Source: Streptomyces sp. CB02009
GTDB taxonomy: Bacteria; Actinomycetota; Actinomycetes; Streptomycetales; Streptomycetaceae
Assembly (NCBI RefSeq): GCF_001905825.1
Contig: NZ_LIVV01000018.1
Span: 1-34,442 of the forward strand
Direction of reading: 5' to 3'
DNA length: 34,442 bases
This document shows positions 23,793 to 31,205 of the stretch, piece by piece. Below the pieces are notes generated by a model. That model was not told the DNA's origin, searched no databases, and saw only the letters and a list, made by a program, of their open reading frames with translations. How positions within the stretch are numbered: the first letter of the stretch is position 1; every line of letters begins with the position of its first letter. The translations under genes and the position numbers were made by a program.

Positions 23793-24343
23793 GACCATCG
23801 ACGCCGCTCTGCACAGCGCCCTCCAGGGCGCGTTCACCCGCCCGATCTCGAAGTCCGCCGGCGCCCCGTCCGCTACCTCGTCAAGCAGCACCACGGCGCA
23901 CCCGCGACGTCGCGGAGCTCCTCGGCGTCTCCCAGCGGACCATCGAGCGCTACGTCCGCGACCAGATCAAGAAGCCGCGGGCCGACCTCGCCGACCGCAT
24001 GGCCGCCGAAGTCCGCCGGCGGTGGCAGCCGCAGATCCGAGCCAAGGCCCGCAAAGCGGCGGCCACATCGGACGGCCTCATGGTCGACGTCCGCGCCCGC
24101 TTCGGCTTCACCGCCCCCGTCGGCACCAGCGACGACGCCCGCATGCGCCACCTCACCCTCGCCCTCCCGCCCCACCACGCCGCCCGCCTCCTCGACGCCC
24201 AGCAGCACGGCGCCACCGACCGCCAGCTCCAGCAAGCCACCGCCGACGCCCTGGGCGAGGTGTACTTCCGCGACGGCCGAAGCCGCGCCCACGACCTCCT
24301 GGTCGAGCTCACCGACATCGAACAGATCCAGTTCGAGCTGTAG
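23791..24343 (+). pseudogene. tpg: Second tpg (terminal protein) with two frameshifts
   Basis: Starting at the ATG at 23791, three frames together give a Tpg homologue: MTIDAALHSALQGAFTRPIS, then VRYLVKQHHG, then DVAELLGVSQRTIERYVRDQ, and VRRRWQPQIRAKARKAAATS to the end DIEQIQFEL. Shifts occur near 23875 and 23905; each is explained by one missing base. Restoring them gives about 184 codons, the normal Tpg length. At the position of Thr114 of Tpg the aligned residues are G-T-S-D rather than G-S-T-D, so the priming residue may differ. No tap gene precedes it; the upstream neighbour is the truncated tnsA. A perfect terminator follows. Confidence 0.8.
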
Positions 24344-24383
24344 CCCGTGGTGCTCGGCTGCCCGGCCTGGTCCGGAACGCATT

Positions 24384-24419
24384 GCGCCCCCGTACCGGGG
24401 ATGACCGGTACGGGGGCGC
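24384..24419. terminator. Perfect 15-bp hairpin after tpg2
   Basis: GCGCCCCCGTACCGG at 24384-24398 pairs perfectly with 24405-24419 across a six-base loop, 40 bp after the tpg2 stop. Its intactness contrasts with the split terminator of the first tpg. Confidence 0.85.
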
Positions 24420-24607
24420 GGGGGAGGCGGATCATCAGCGACCCTGCCGGCGACTACCTCCCATCGCGCACGGTAGTGGCCGACAGGGCCGCGCCGGTTG
24501 TCGCTTCCTTCGTTAGAGGGGTTCCGGTACCCGGATGAGTGACACCCGTGCGGCGGGGTGACCAAGCCCCCTCGCCGGCCCTTGTGGTCTTGGCGGTCGG
24601 GCAGGTT

Positions 24608-24717
24608 GTGATCTCTCGGTTTCGTGTCAGTGGTGGTTTCGCCCGGTCTTGGGTTGAGGTGCAGGTCGGAGCGGTGTTCTGGCGTTCGTTCCTGCTGTCA
24701 CGAGAACGAGAGATCAC
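24608..24717. repeat. 110-bp inverted-repeat element
   Basis: GTGATCTCTCG at 24608-24618 is the exact reverse complement of 24707-24717. Similarity continues to 23 bp per arm with three differences. The ~64 bp between contain no gene. It could be a small inverted-repeat element, a structured RNA or a double operator before the small zinc protein. No target duplication was recognised. The rest of 24420-24772 shows nothing else, except A/T-rich sequence after 24730 that may be the promoter of the next gene. Confidence 0.5.
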
Positions 24718-24772
24718 GCTCACGCGGGGTAGGGAGAGAATAAACAGGTATGCATGTTTTGTTTGCTTTGGA

Positions 24773-24958
24773 ATGAGTCGGATTCCTGCGCCGCGATCTT
24801 GTCCGGGCAAGCCGGGTGCCGATCAGGTGTACCGGTGTCGGCGTTGCTGTGACTGGGGCACGCTGGTGGCACCTGACGGCCATGGTCTTGTCCCGTGCCC
24901 GGACTGCCGACGGCGGGAAGCTGCCCCGGATTCGCCGGAGCCTCCGAGGATGAGCTGA
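24773..24958 (+). CDS. Small zinc-ribbon-like protein, 61 aa
   Basis: The ATG at 24773 begins MSRIPAPRSCPGKPGADQVY, followed by RCRRCCDWGTLVAPDGHGLV and PCPDCRRRE. The two CxxC pairs separated by ~20 residues suggest a zinc ribbon. A short acidic/Pro tail follows. No strong ribosome-binding site is present, but an A/T-rich promoter-like tract (ATAAACAGGTATGCATGTTT) lies just upstream. Function unknown. Such proteins are common on actinobacterial plasmids. Confidence 0.5.
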   Translation: MSRIPAPRSCPGKPGADQVYRCRRCCDWGTLVAPDGHGLVPCPDCRRREAAPDSPEPPRMS

Positions 24959-25139
24959 GAGCCCGGTCAGGCTTTCTCCCTTCCGGGTGAAGGCGGAACT
25001 TCCCTGTTGACGTGGCGAGTGTCCCCAAGGGCCGGAAGGTCGTTGAGCCGGATGACGCGTGCACAGGTCCGGGCGCCCCACGGCCGGATCCGCGTAGTCC
25101 GCGGCCCCGACACCGCGCCCGGCGCCGGGGCCGCCTCCA

Positions 25140-25259
25140 CTCTCCTTCACCCCAGGGACGAGCCAGGCCTGGGCATCTGCGGCGCCATCCACCTGTTCAG
25201 CAGGTCAGAGCACATGAGCGGCGCCGGATGAATGCGTATCCCCTGTCCGGTCCTGTGCC
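25140..25259 (+). repeat. ~120-bp direct repeat, copy A
   Basis: This segment begins CTCTCCTTCACCCC and matches 26516-26632. The core CATCCACCTGTTCAGCAGGT through to GAGCGGCGCCGGATGA is identical, and the flanks are about 80-90 percent similar. It includes the small palindrome ACCTG-TTCAG-CAGGT. No gene family explains it. The two copies bracket the IS5-family element. Confidence 0.85.
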
Positions 25260-25344
25260 GGTCGCGGGGATTGCGCGGCGACGGTAGACATGGAGACGCG
25301 GACCGGTCGGCTGGTACTGCCAGGCCGGCCGCGCACCCTGGGCG

Positions 25345-25385
25345 GGGGAGCCGTGACTAATCCCCCCCGAGCGTCACGGCTCCCC
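25345..25385. terminator. Perfect 13-bp hairpin
   Basis: GGGGAGCCGTGAC at 25345-25357 pairs perfectly with 25373-25385 across a C-rich 15-base loop. It may end a transcript, but no adjacent gene was identified. Confidence 0.5.
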
Positions 25386-25462
25386 TTCTCCACCAGGGCC
25401 GAGAACGTACGGGCGACAGCTGTTGCGCAGGTGCGCAGGCAGCCTGGAGGCGCCCGTACACC

Positions 25463-25500
25463 GCTCCTGGCCTGCGGCCCGTCGCCCCCAGGCCAGGAGC
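25463..25500. terminator. Perfect 12-bp hairpin
   Basis: GCTCCTGGCCTG at 25463-25474 pairs perfectly with 25489-25500 across a 14-base loop. It is the second strong hairpin within 160 bp in this gene-free region. Confidence 0.5.
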
Positions 25501-25580
25501 CCCCGCCCGGCGGAAGCCCGCCGTGAGGCCGACACCTGCCGCTCCCGGGCATCGCTCCCGTGAACGTGACGGCCGTCTTA

Positions 25581-26512
25581 CGAGCTGGTGCGTGATAGCG
25601 GTGTAAGCGTGTTTCGCCTGGTCGTGGCCTGTTCTCAGGTGTTGCCAGTGCGGTCGGAGACGAGGCCGGCGATGGCCCGGTAGGTGTCGGGCAGAATCTC
25701 GCGCCGGTGGGTCCAGCGGGTCAGCTGCTTCCAGCGTTTGTGGTCGGCGAGTGCGTGCTCGACGGTGATGCGCTTCGATGAGTGTCGGTGCCGGGCTTCC
25801 TCTCTGGCCGCGTGCACGTGTGGGAGGGCGATCTTGTTCGGCTTTCTGGGTGGCGTGATCGCCTGACCGGGGTGGTCACGGCGGAGGCCGAGGTATCCGT
25901 CGTCCAGGGGAACCTCCACGTCGGGGAAGTGCTGGAAGCAGACGCCGATGCCCTCATTGCGTGCGGCGGTCGCATCGTGCTTCCGCCCTGCTCGCAGGGC
26001 GTCGGTCCAGAGCGTGCGGCCCTGAGAGTCGGCGATGACGGTGGCCTTCATCGTGTTCTGCTTCTTCTTGCCCGAGACGAACGCCCGGCGTCCGCCGCGG
26101 CCGGCCAGGGGCCTGCGGACCTGGACCTCGGTCGCATCCAGCCTCAGCTCCACGCCCTCGGCCTGGGCATAAGCGAACACGTCTGTCAGGGTCCGCAGCC
26201 GCAGGCCAGGGCGGTCGGAGACCGCGCATCCCCGCTCGGCCAGGAGCCCGCGTATCTCTCCGATCGCCCGGGTCACGGTGGAGCGGTCGACATCGAACAG
26301 CAGGGCGAGGAGAGAGTGCGGGAGATCATGCCGCCGGTGGATCAGTGTGGCGACCAGCCGGTCAACGAAGACCAATTGGTGCCGCGCGCCGGCCCCAGCA
26401 GCTCGCCTCCTGGCCCCGCCGCGTGTCTGGTGACGCCGTCCTTCGACGGCGGCCCTCCACGGGTCGCCACCCACCAGCACGGATGCCTCACCCGCTATCA
26501 CGCACCAGCTCG
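25581..26512 (-). mobile_element. Complete IS5-family insertion sequence, 932 bp
   Basis: Both ends carry the same 21-bp perfect inverted repeat beginning CGAGCTGGTGCGTGATAGC (25581-25601, and inverted at 26492-26512). They are flanked by a direct TTA duplication at 25578-25580 and 26513-26515. A 3-bp TNA target duplication and ~0.9-kb length with one DDE transposase fit the IS427/IS1031-type branches of IS5. Perfect ends suggest recent insertion. It inserted at the left edge of copy B of the direct repeat. Confidence 0.9.
25635..26501 (-). CDS. IS5-family DDE transposase
   Basis: The start is a GTG at 26501 inside the right inverted repeat, giving 288 aa. The N-terminal part has a helix-turn-helix (SLLALLFDVDRSTVTRAIGE). 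The DDE acids are visible: Asp in VELRLDATEVQVRRP, Asp in VEVPLDDGYLGLRRDH, and Glu in RITVEHALADHKRWK. GKKKQNTMKATVIADSQGRT is typical of DDE_Tnp_4 transposases. It catalyses cut-and-paste movement of the 932-bp element. The frame is uninterrupted, so the element may be active. Confidence 0.88.
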   Translation of the reverse strand: MIAGEASVLVGGDPWRAAVEGRRHQTRGGARRRAAGAGARHQLVFVDRLVATLIHRRHDLPHSLLALLFDVDRSTVTRAIGEIRGLLAERGCAVSDRPGLRLRTLTDVFAYAQAEGVELRLDATEVQVRRPLAGRGGRRAFVSGKKKQNTMKATVIADSQGRTLWTDALRAGRKHDATAARNEGIGVCFQHFPDVEVPLDDGYLGLRRDHPGQAITPPRKPNKIALPHVHAAREEARHRHSSKRITVEHALADHKRWKQLTRWTHRREILPDTYRAIAGLVSDRTGNT

Positions 26513-26515
26513 TTA

Positions 26516-26632
26516 CTCTCTTTCACCCCACGACCCAGGTCTGAGCACCTGCGATGCCATCCACCTGTTCAGCAGGTCAGAGCACATGAGCGGCGCCGGA
26601 TGAAGGCTTATCCCCTGTTCGGTCCTGTGCCC
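26516..26632 (+). repeat. ~117-bp direct repeat, copy B
   Basis: Counterpart of 25140-25259, beginning CTCTCTTTCACCCC directly after the TTA target duplication of the insertion sequence. The region from CCATCCACC to GGATGA is identical in both copies. The sequence from here to 26703 shows nothing else. Confidence 0.85.
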
Positions 26633-26703
26633 CGGTGTCAGTGGAGCGTGTCGGTCACGGCCAAGGAGGAGGAGGGGCGTGTTCCCGCTCGGTCACCGTT
26701 GCG

Positions 26704-27225
26704 TCAGCCCGTACGGCGCAGGCGTCGTAGGGCAAGGTATGCGCCTGTCACGGCCCCGAGGAACAGGGTGAGGCCCATGCCCACGCTGAGACCGGACGGA
26801 TGGAACGCTCCGCCGACTCCCGCCTGGGTGCCACCGCTGGGAACGGCAGGGGCGGAAACAACCGGGGCCGCCGACTGCGGGGTGGTGGCACTGGGGTTCA
26901 CTGGCTGGACGGCGGTGGCGGTGGCGCTGGGGCTTGCCGGCGGCGCTGTCGACTGCGGGGTGGGCGGCTGGAGGGTAGTGACGCTGGGGCCTGGCACCGT
27001 CTCTGTGCTGCGTCTGGGCAGGGCTTCGCAGGCGATGCCGTCGTCGGGGCCCTTGTCCTCGTCGAGCCGGTTCGGGTCGCTCGGGTCCTGGTCGAACACT
27101 GCTTGGGCGTCTTCCTGGAAGGCGAAGTCCGCGCAGTTGAGATCGTGCGCGTGAGCGACCCCAGCCAACGGGGCGACAGATACGAGGGCCAGGGCTATGC
27201 CGGCCACCATGCTGCGACTGCTCAT
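26704..27225 (-). CDS. Secreted, membrane-anchored excalibur-domain protein
   Basis: The ATG at 27225 follows GAGGAGG. The 173-aa product has a signal peptide (SMVAGIALALVSVAPLAGVA, cleavage near AHA). An excalibur calcium-binding domain follows: NCADFAFQEDAQAVFDQDPS, then RLDEDKGPDDGIACEALP, with the D-x-D-x-D-G-like acidic loop and paired Cys. A long Pro/Ser/Thr-rich linker follows, then a C-terminal hydrophobic helix (GLSVGMGLTLFLGAVTGAYL) and a basic RRLRRTG tail. The layout indicates an extracellular calcium-binding domain on a stalk anchored in the membrane. It stands alone, between the direct repeat and the helicase fragment. Confidence 0.85.
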   Translation of the reverse strand: MSSRSMVAGIALALVSVAPLAGVAHAHDLNCADFAFQEDAQAVFDQDPSDPNRLDEDKGPDDGIACEALPRRSTETVPGPSVTTLQPPTPQSTAPPASPSATATAVQPVNPSATTPQSAAPVVSAPAVPSGGTQAGVGGAFHPSGLSVGMGLTLFLGAVTGAYLALRRLRRTG

Positions 27226-27548
27226 CGGAAGACCTCCTCGGTACCCCTGCACGCCTCATCCCACGCTAGAAGCGCCCCACGCCCGGAGCACGTGACGCTA
27301 GGCCAAACAGGGCCTGGGGTGTGGCGATACCAGGGTGTCGTTTTGCCCGGCTAGGTGATGGGCGTCGTGGGTTTTTCACTGCTGATGTGAATGGGTGCGC
27401 TGGTGACATCGGATGGGCATCAGCAGCGGTGTGAGAGTTCTTCCTGCTCAGAGTCCACCGCAATGGTGATCATGGCTGTCGCGCGCTGACCAGGCTGCTG
27501 CCGCTGGCTGCTCATCGCAGGGATGGCTTGCTGTCACGGGCGTGCCTG
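27226..27548. other. Intergenic region
   Basis: No gene is seen. It includes the excalibur gene's upstream region and a mildly A/T-richer stretch (GGGTTTTTCACTGCTGATGT) near 27370. It ends at the abrupt 3' truncation of the helicase fragment at 27549, so part of it is probably a rearrangement scar. Confidence 0.35.
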
Positions 27549-28118
27549 TTAACACCCGGCGAGCGAGGCCGGCCACCCTTCGCCTTCCGCCTCCTGGTCG
27601 TCGGCGGCGGGCACGCGGAACGTGAACGGCACGCGGAGGTCGCCGTGCTCGCGGGCGTAGATGACGGCGGCCTCCACCCCTCGCCGCCGGTGCTCGTGCT
27701 CCGGGTTGAGGACCCGCAGGTTGATGAACGCGGCGAGCGCGGCCGGGTCGCGGGGCGTGGAGAACTTCAGGAGAGCCTTGGCGGGGGCGCTGACATCTTC
27801 CGGAGCCCTCGCCGCTCCCCCGCCCGTGCTCTTGCCGCTGTCGTCCTTGCTGACGGGCTTGTAGCGGCTCGGGGCCTGCTGCTCCGCGAGGGTCTCCACG
27901 ATCCTGGCGTCGTGGGCCCGCAGCGCTTCCAAGAGCTTGGCGAGGACACCGAACGGCCGCGAGGTCATCATGTTGTCCGCCGTCTCGCCTGGCCCGAGCA
28001 GGACCGGCACCACGAGCGAGGCCATCTTGCCCTCGCCCGGCTGCATCCGCAGCGCCCGGCCCACGGCCTGGACGAGGTCGGGCATCGAGCCGCGCACGTC
28101 GGCCCAGTAGACAAAAGC
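27549..28118 (-). pseudogene. Telomere-type DEAD/DEAH helicase, internal fragment
   Basis: The minus strand from about 28118 reads AFVYWADVRGSMPDLVQAVG, then RALRMQPGEGKMASLVVPVL (helicase motif VI QxxGRxxR) and RPFGVLAKLLEALRAHDARI. It ends GEGWPASLAGC and a TAA at 27549. The homology starts abruptly inside the second RecA-like domain and stops after SLAG, where family members continue into helicase-associated repeats. Those C-terminal repeats are seen separately at 20590-20975. Helicases of this type sit near the ends of Streptomyces linear replicons. No start codon or N-terminal ATPase motifs are present, so it is inactive. Confidence 0.75.
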
Positions 28119-28368
28119 GCTGGCTACGGGCGCAGGTGGCGGCCCTCGTCCTGCCGTTGCCGAGTTCCAGCGGATGCCTCCCGAGGTCGTCGATAACCGC
28201 TGTCGTGTGACGTCGACAAAGGCACCGACCCTTCCTGTCCGCCGCCGACCACCCACCCTCGCGCCCGACCTGAACCGGCACCCCCCGGCCGATCCCGGCG
28301 ACCGGCGGCCTCGTACCAGCCCTCGAATCAGGACGCGGCGGAGTGGGAGATTTCCCCGCATACCTCCC

Positions 28369-28690
28369 CAGTACGAGCACGCCGTCCTTGCCGGCGCGAT
28401 GCTCCGCGAGAAGCTGCGCACCACCCCCGCCGTGCGGGGGCCGGGCGTACGACGTCGTCGCCCACCAGCAAGCGGCGATGCTCGAGCAACTCCTCGCCCC
28501 TGAGCCGGCCGACCCCGAACACGACGACCAGGAGCAGAAGCCCGGCCGCCGAGATGCGCTGGACCTGACGGCGCTGCGGGCCCTGCGGGCATCCCGCACG
28601 GACGTGGAAGCCCTCGATCTCACCGCCGACCGCGCTCCAGCGTGGGTGGGTGTACGCAGCCCAGCACCTGTCCCTGTAGAAGAGGGCCGT
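28369..28690 (+). pseudogene. Coding remnant of unknown family
   Basis: Strong coding bias appears on the plus strand in two frames that join at about 28440: QYEHAVLAGAMLREKLRTTP, then YDVVAHQQAAMLEQLLAPEP, and LTALRALRASRTDVEALDLT. It is helical, acidic and without recognised motifs. A one-base shift in GCGGGGGCCGGGCG breaks it, and no clear start or stop is evident. It is opposite to the helicase fragment and the phosphoribosyltransferase gene. The stretch 28119-28368 between it and the helicase has nothing certain. Confidence 0.35.
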
Positions 28691-28758
28691 GGGCACGCGG
28701 CGGTTGGGGCACGCGGAGCCTTGCCCTTTGATTCGAGCGTGGCAGGGCTCCGCAACGG

Positions 28759-29514
28759 TCAGCCTGGAACGCGGGCGAGCACGAGCCCGCGGACTTCCTT
28801 CGCTTTGCCGGTCTCCATCAGGAACTTGCCGACGGTGTGAAACTGCGAGCCGGTGGTGAAGACGTCGTCAACGAGCAGGATGCGCTTGCCTTCGACGTCC
28901 TGCCGGAGGCTGAGCGCTGCGGCGTGTTCACGGGCGGCCTCCATTTTCTCGTTCCATCGGACGCCGCCGCCGGCCGACTTCTTCGTCTCGTGCCGCTTGA
29001 GCAGAACGGGACTTTCGGGGTCGGCGATAGGCCAGCGGCCGAGGCCGTCCTCGGCATGGGCGGCCTTCATCATGGCCTCGATGTGCTGGAGCGGTGTGCG
29101 GTCTGGCGCCGTGGGGTTGCCGAGGATGAGGTTGATGTCCGCGACCTCATCGGCGTGGGCGTTCAACCAGCCGACGATGAGCCGACCGAAGATTGTGCCC
29201 CACCCGATTGATCCGGGCTTCTGACCGTACTTGTACTCCCAGATGGTTTCTTTCAGCGGAGGCGCGTGCAGAGCCACGGCATCGACCCGGGTGAAGCGAC
29301 GGACTCCCGGCTCCCAGCCGCAGATGCTGTTCCAGCAGTTCGCCGTCGGTGTCGCGAGCCTCTGTCCGCACACGCCGCAATGGTGTTCTGCCAAGGGCTT
29401 GAGGGTCCGCGCCGCGCACTCGGCACAGAGCGCGGGCGTGCCGTTCCCCTTGTATGCGCAGAGTCGGCAGTTGGGAAATCCGAGCGGTTTGGGCAGATCA
29501 GCAGCGTTGGTCAC
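28759..29514 (-). CDS. ComF-like phosphoribosyltransferase
   Basis: The start is a GTG at 29514 that overlaps the dprA stop (GTGA), so translation is coupled. The 251-aa protein has an N-terminal zinc part (CRLCAYKGNGTPALCAECAA, HHCGVCGQRLATP). A middle domain with WEYKYGQKPGSIGWG resembles ComFC proteins. The C-terminal phosphoribosyltransferase signature RILLVDDVFTTGSQFHTVGK includes the two acids and TTG loop that bind phosphoribosyl pyrophosphate. ComF proteins are linked to DNA uptake. Pairing with DprA is also known from predicted conflict systems in which a DprA-like Rossmann domain and a phosphoribosyltransferase may make or sense a nucleotide. The active site appears intact. Confidence 0.85.
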   Translation of the reverse strand: MTNAADLPKPLGFPNCRLCAYKGNGTPALCAECAARTLKPLAEHHCGVCGQRLATPTANCWNSICGWEPGVRRFTRVDAVALHAPPLKETIWEYKYGQKPGSIGWGTIFGRLIVGWLNAHADEVADINLILGNPTAPDRTPLQHIEAMMKAAHAEDGLGRWPIADPESPVLLKRHETKKSAGGGVRWNEKMEAAREHAAALSLRQDVEGKRILLVDDVFTTGSQFHTVGKFLMETGKAKEVRGLVLARVPG

Positions 29515-30470
29515 AATCCCGCCAGAGCGAGCTGGAGGCGCAGTTGCGCGGCCTGCTGTACTCGCTTGGCGTTGCCCAGGCGCGTGAGGACGTCACTGAG
29601 CTCCGCGACCTCCACTGCCTTTCCTTCCGCGACCATCTTCGCGGCCCATGGCTCCTTCGTCGCGAGGGACTTGATCAGGAAGACCTGTTTGCCGTGCTCG
29701 TGGGCGATGCGGGCCTGCATCTTGGCGCCGGAGGTCGAGGACGCCTCGATCACGATCGAGCCCATGGTGGAGCCCGAAGTGACGACGTTACGGCGGGGGA
29801 AGGTCCACGTGGCCGGCGACGAGGTGGGCCAGAACTGCGAGACCAAGGCTCCGCCCTCGTCGACGATGCGAGCGGCCAGGCCCTTGTTCTGGGCGGGGTA
29901 GATCTTCGCGGCGATGCCCGTTCCCATGACGGCGACGGTCCGGCCGCCGACGTCGAGGGTGGCCGTGTGTGCGGCAGTGTCGATGCCCTTGGCCAGGCCG
30001 CTGAAAATTACCACGTCCTCGTCAACCAGGAGCCGCGCCATCCGGGCGGCACGGCGCATCCCATCCTCGCTCGCATTGCGAGTGCCGACGATGGCGGCCG
30101 AACGGGCGTCGCGCTCTTCGAGGTCGCCGAGGTGGAACAAGAACGGCGGCAAGTTGGGTACGAGGCGCAGGTTGGCCGGGTAGTCAGGATCGAGCACCGT
30201 CACGAGGCGGGCGCCCGCCTTATTGGCTGCTTCCAGCTCCGTGGCCACGCGTGCGCGAGCGTCGTTGATCGTCGGCAGGGCTTCGCGCAGGAGGGGGAGG
30301 TTCTTGCGGGCGACAGCGGAGTCTTCGGGGATGTCACCCCCGAGGACGACCTGGAGCGCTTCGGGAGACTGGCAGGTTCGGGCGATCAAGTTCCAGTCGA
30401 CGGATTTACTTCCGACGCGGAGGGCGCAGATCGCCAGTAGATCCCTCTGCTTAGGCGTTATGGCGGGCAT
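29511..30470 (-). CDS. dprA: DprA-like Rossmann-fold protein
   Basis: The ATG at 30470 follows AAGGA; 319 aa. A helical N-terminal domain of ~80 residues precedes the DprA core: LVTVLDPDYPANLRLVPNLP, AAIVGTRNASEDGMRRAARM, IFSGLAKGIDTAAHTATLDV, TVAVMGTGIAAKIYPAQNKG, TFPRRNVVTSGSTMGSIVIE and ASSTSGAKMQARIAHEHGKQ. These are the SLOG nucleotide-binding motifs (SGLAxGID, FPxRN, ExxxxSG). In competence, DprA loads RecA on single-stranded DNA, and Streptomyces also carries a chromosomal DprA. Here it is 4 bp overlapped with a ComF-like phosphoribosyltransferase gene, which suggests a dedicated two-gene module, perhaps defence. Confidence 0.88.
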   Translation of the reverse strand: MPAITPKQRDLLAICALRVGSKSVDWNLIARTCQSPEALQVVLGGDIPEDSAVARKNLPLLREALPTINDARARVATELEAANKAGARLVTVLDPDYPANLRLVPNLPPFLFHLGDLEERDARSAAIVGTRNASEDGMRRAARMARLLVDEDVVIFSGLAKGIDTAAHTATLDVGGRTVAVMGTGIAAKIYPAQNKGLAARIVDEGGALVSQFWPTSSPATWTFPRRNVVTSGSTMGSIVIEASSTSGAKMQARIAHEHGKQVFLIKSLATKEPWAAKMVAEGKAVEVAELSDVLTRLGNAKRVQQAAQLRLQLALAGL

Positions 30471-30702
30471 TTTCGTGTCCTTCTACTTATGGCCCCGGCT
30501 GTTCGAAGGGTGATGCTCTGATTCTTTGGGCCGTTTCCCATCATGGCGTACGGCGTCCGGGCCGCGCACGGGGGCCCGTCGTTTCAGTTCTGCAAAACAC
30601 CCGGACGGTCGCCTCTTCCTCAAGATGACCAGGGCTTCTGTCTTGAGCGGTTTCTGTCACTCTCCCGAGTGAACGCCGGGGTGACGTAGACAACTACGTT
30701 CT

Positions 30703-31205
30703 GTGACCGATGGACGCTTCTCGACAACTGCGCCACCGTGCTGCACTCGCGCCGGACGGGGCGGGTGCGGTCGCCCGGCCGGGGTCGACCAGGAGATGCC
30801 CGGCCTGGATCAGGATGCGCAGTACCGGGAGATCGAGGCGCGGATGCGCCGTCACGCCGAGGGCGAGCCCGTCGGCTTGGTGGCCCGTCGGGCCGAGGCC
30901 AGGGAGCGGGCGGAGCGGCGTGCGGCGGCGCGTACCGAGGCCGAGGCGCAGGCTGCCATCGAGCGGGAGCGGGCGGCGGTCCGGCAGGCCGTGGCGTGCA
31001 AGGGCTGAGGCCGGGAGCGGTCGGCCGGGCTGCCCGCGGACGACGAGGCGGCAGCCGACGGGGAGCCAGAGGAGGACGGCGCAGAGTGGGCCCTTTCCGC
31101 CATTCATCCTGCTTCTGGACTTCCCGCAGTACGACGACGAACTGCGCGGCCTGGTCGAGTGGGTGGAAGGCGTGCTCGTCCCCAGCTATCTGGCCGAGCC
31201 CAGAC
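30703..31205 (+). pseudogene. Decayed gene with DUF4913-like end
   Basis: Two stretches look like one broken gene. The first reads MPGLDQDAQYREIEARMRRH, then AEARERAERRAAARTEAEAQ, a charged helical or coiled-coil part ending with a TGA at 31006. The second, in another frame after an acidic linker (PADDEAAADGEPEEDGAE), reads FPPFILLLDFPQYDDELRGL, then WVEGVLVPSYLAEP. It stops at about 31205, where the Y-polymerase fragment starts. The second part recalls the beginning of DUF4913 plasmid proteins, which is tentative. The possible start is GTG at 30703 or ATG at 30797 behind AGGAG. Confidence 0.4.

Larger units (their letters stand above)
24959..25577. other. Non-coding region with repeats and hairpins
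   Basis: I see no convincing gene in these ~620 bp. It contains copy A of a ~120-bp direct repeat (25140-25259) and two perfect hairpins (25345-25385 and 25463-25500), each listed separately. It ends at the TTA target duplication of the insertion sequence. Confidence 0.45.

Noticed and set aside
25345..25500. Streptomyces telomere palindromes
   Set aside because: There are only two isolated hairpins, without the dense series of palindromes and GCGA-type loops at a molecule end, and genes continue on both sides.
27549..30470. Helicase fragment plus DprA and phosphoribosyltransferase as a complete PsyrTA/RqlHI system
   Set aside because: The helicase piece is a truncated telomere-type DEAD/DEAH helicase, not a RecQ-like protein, and lacks N-terminal motifs. 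Proximity is probably accidental.
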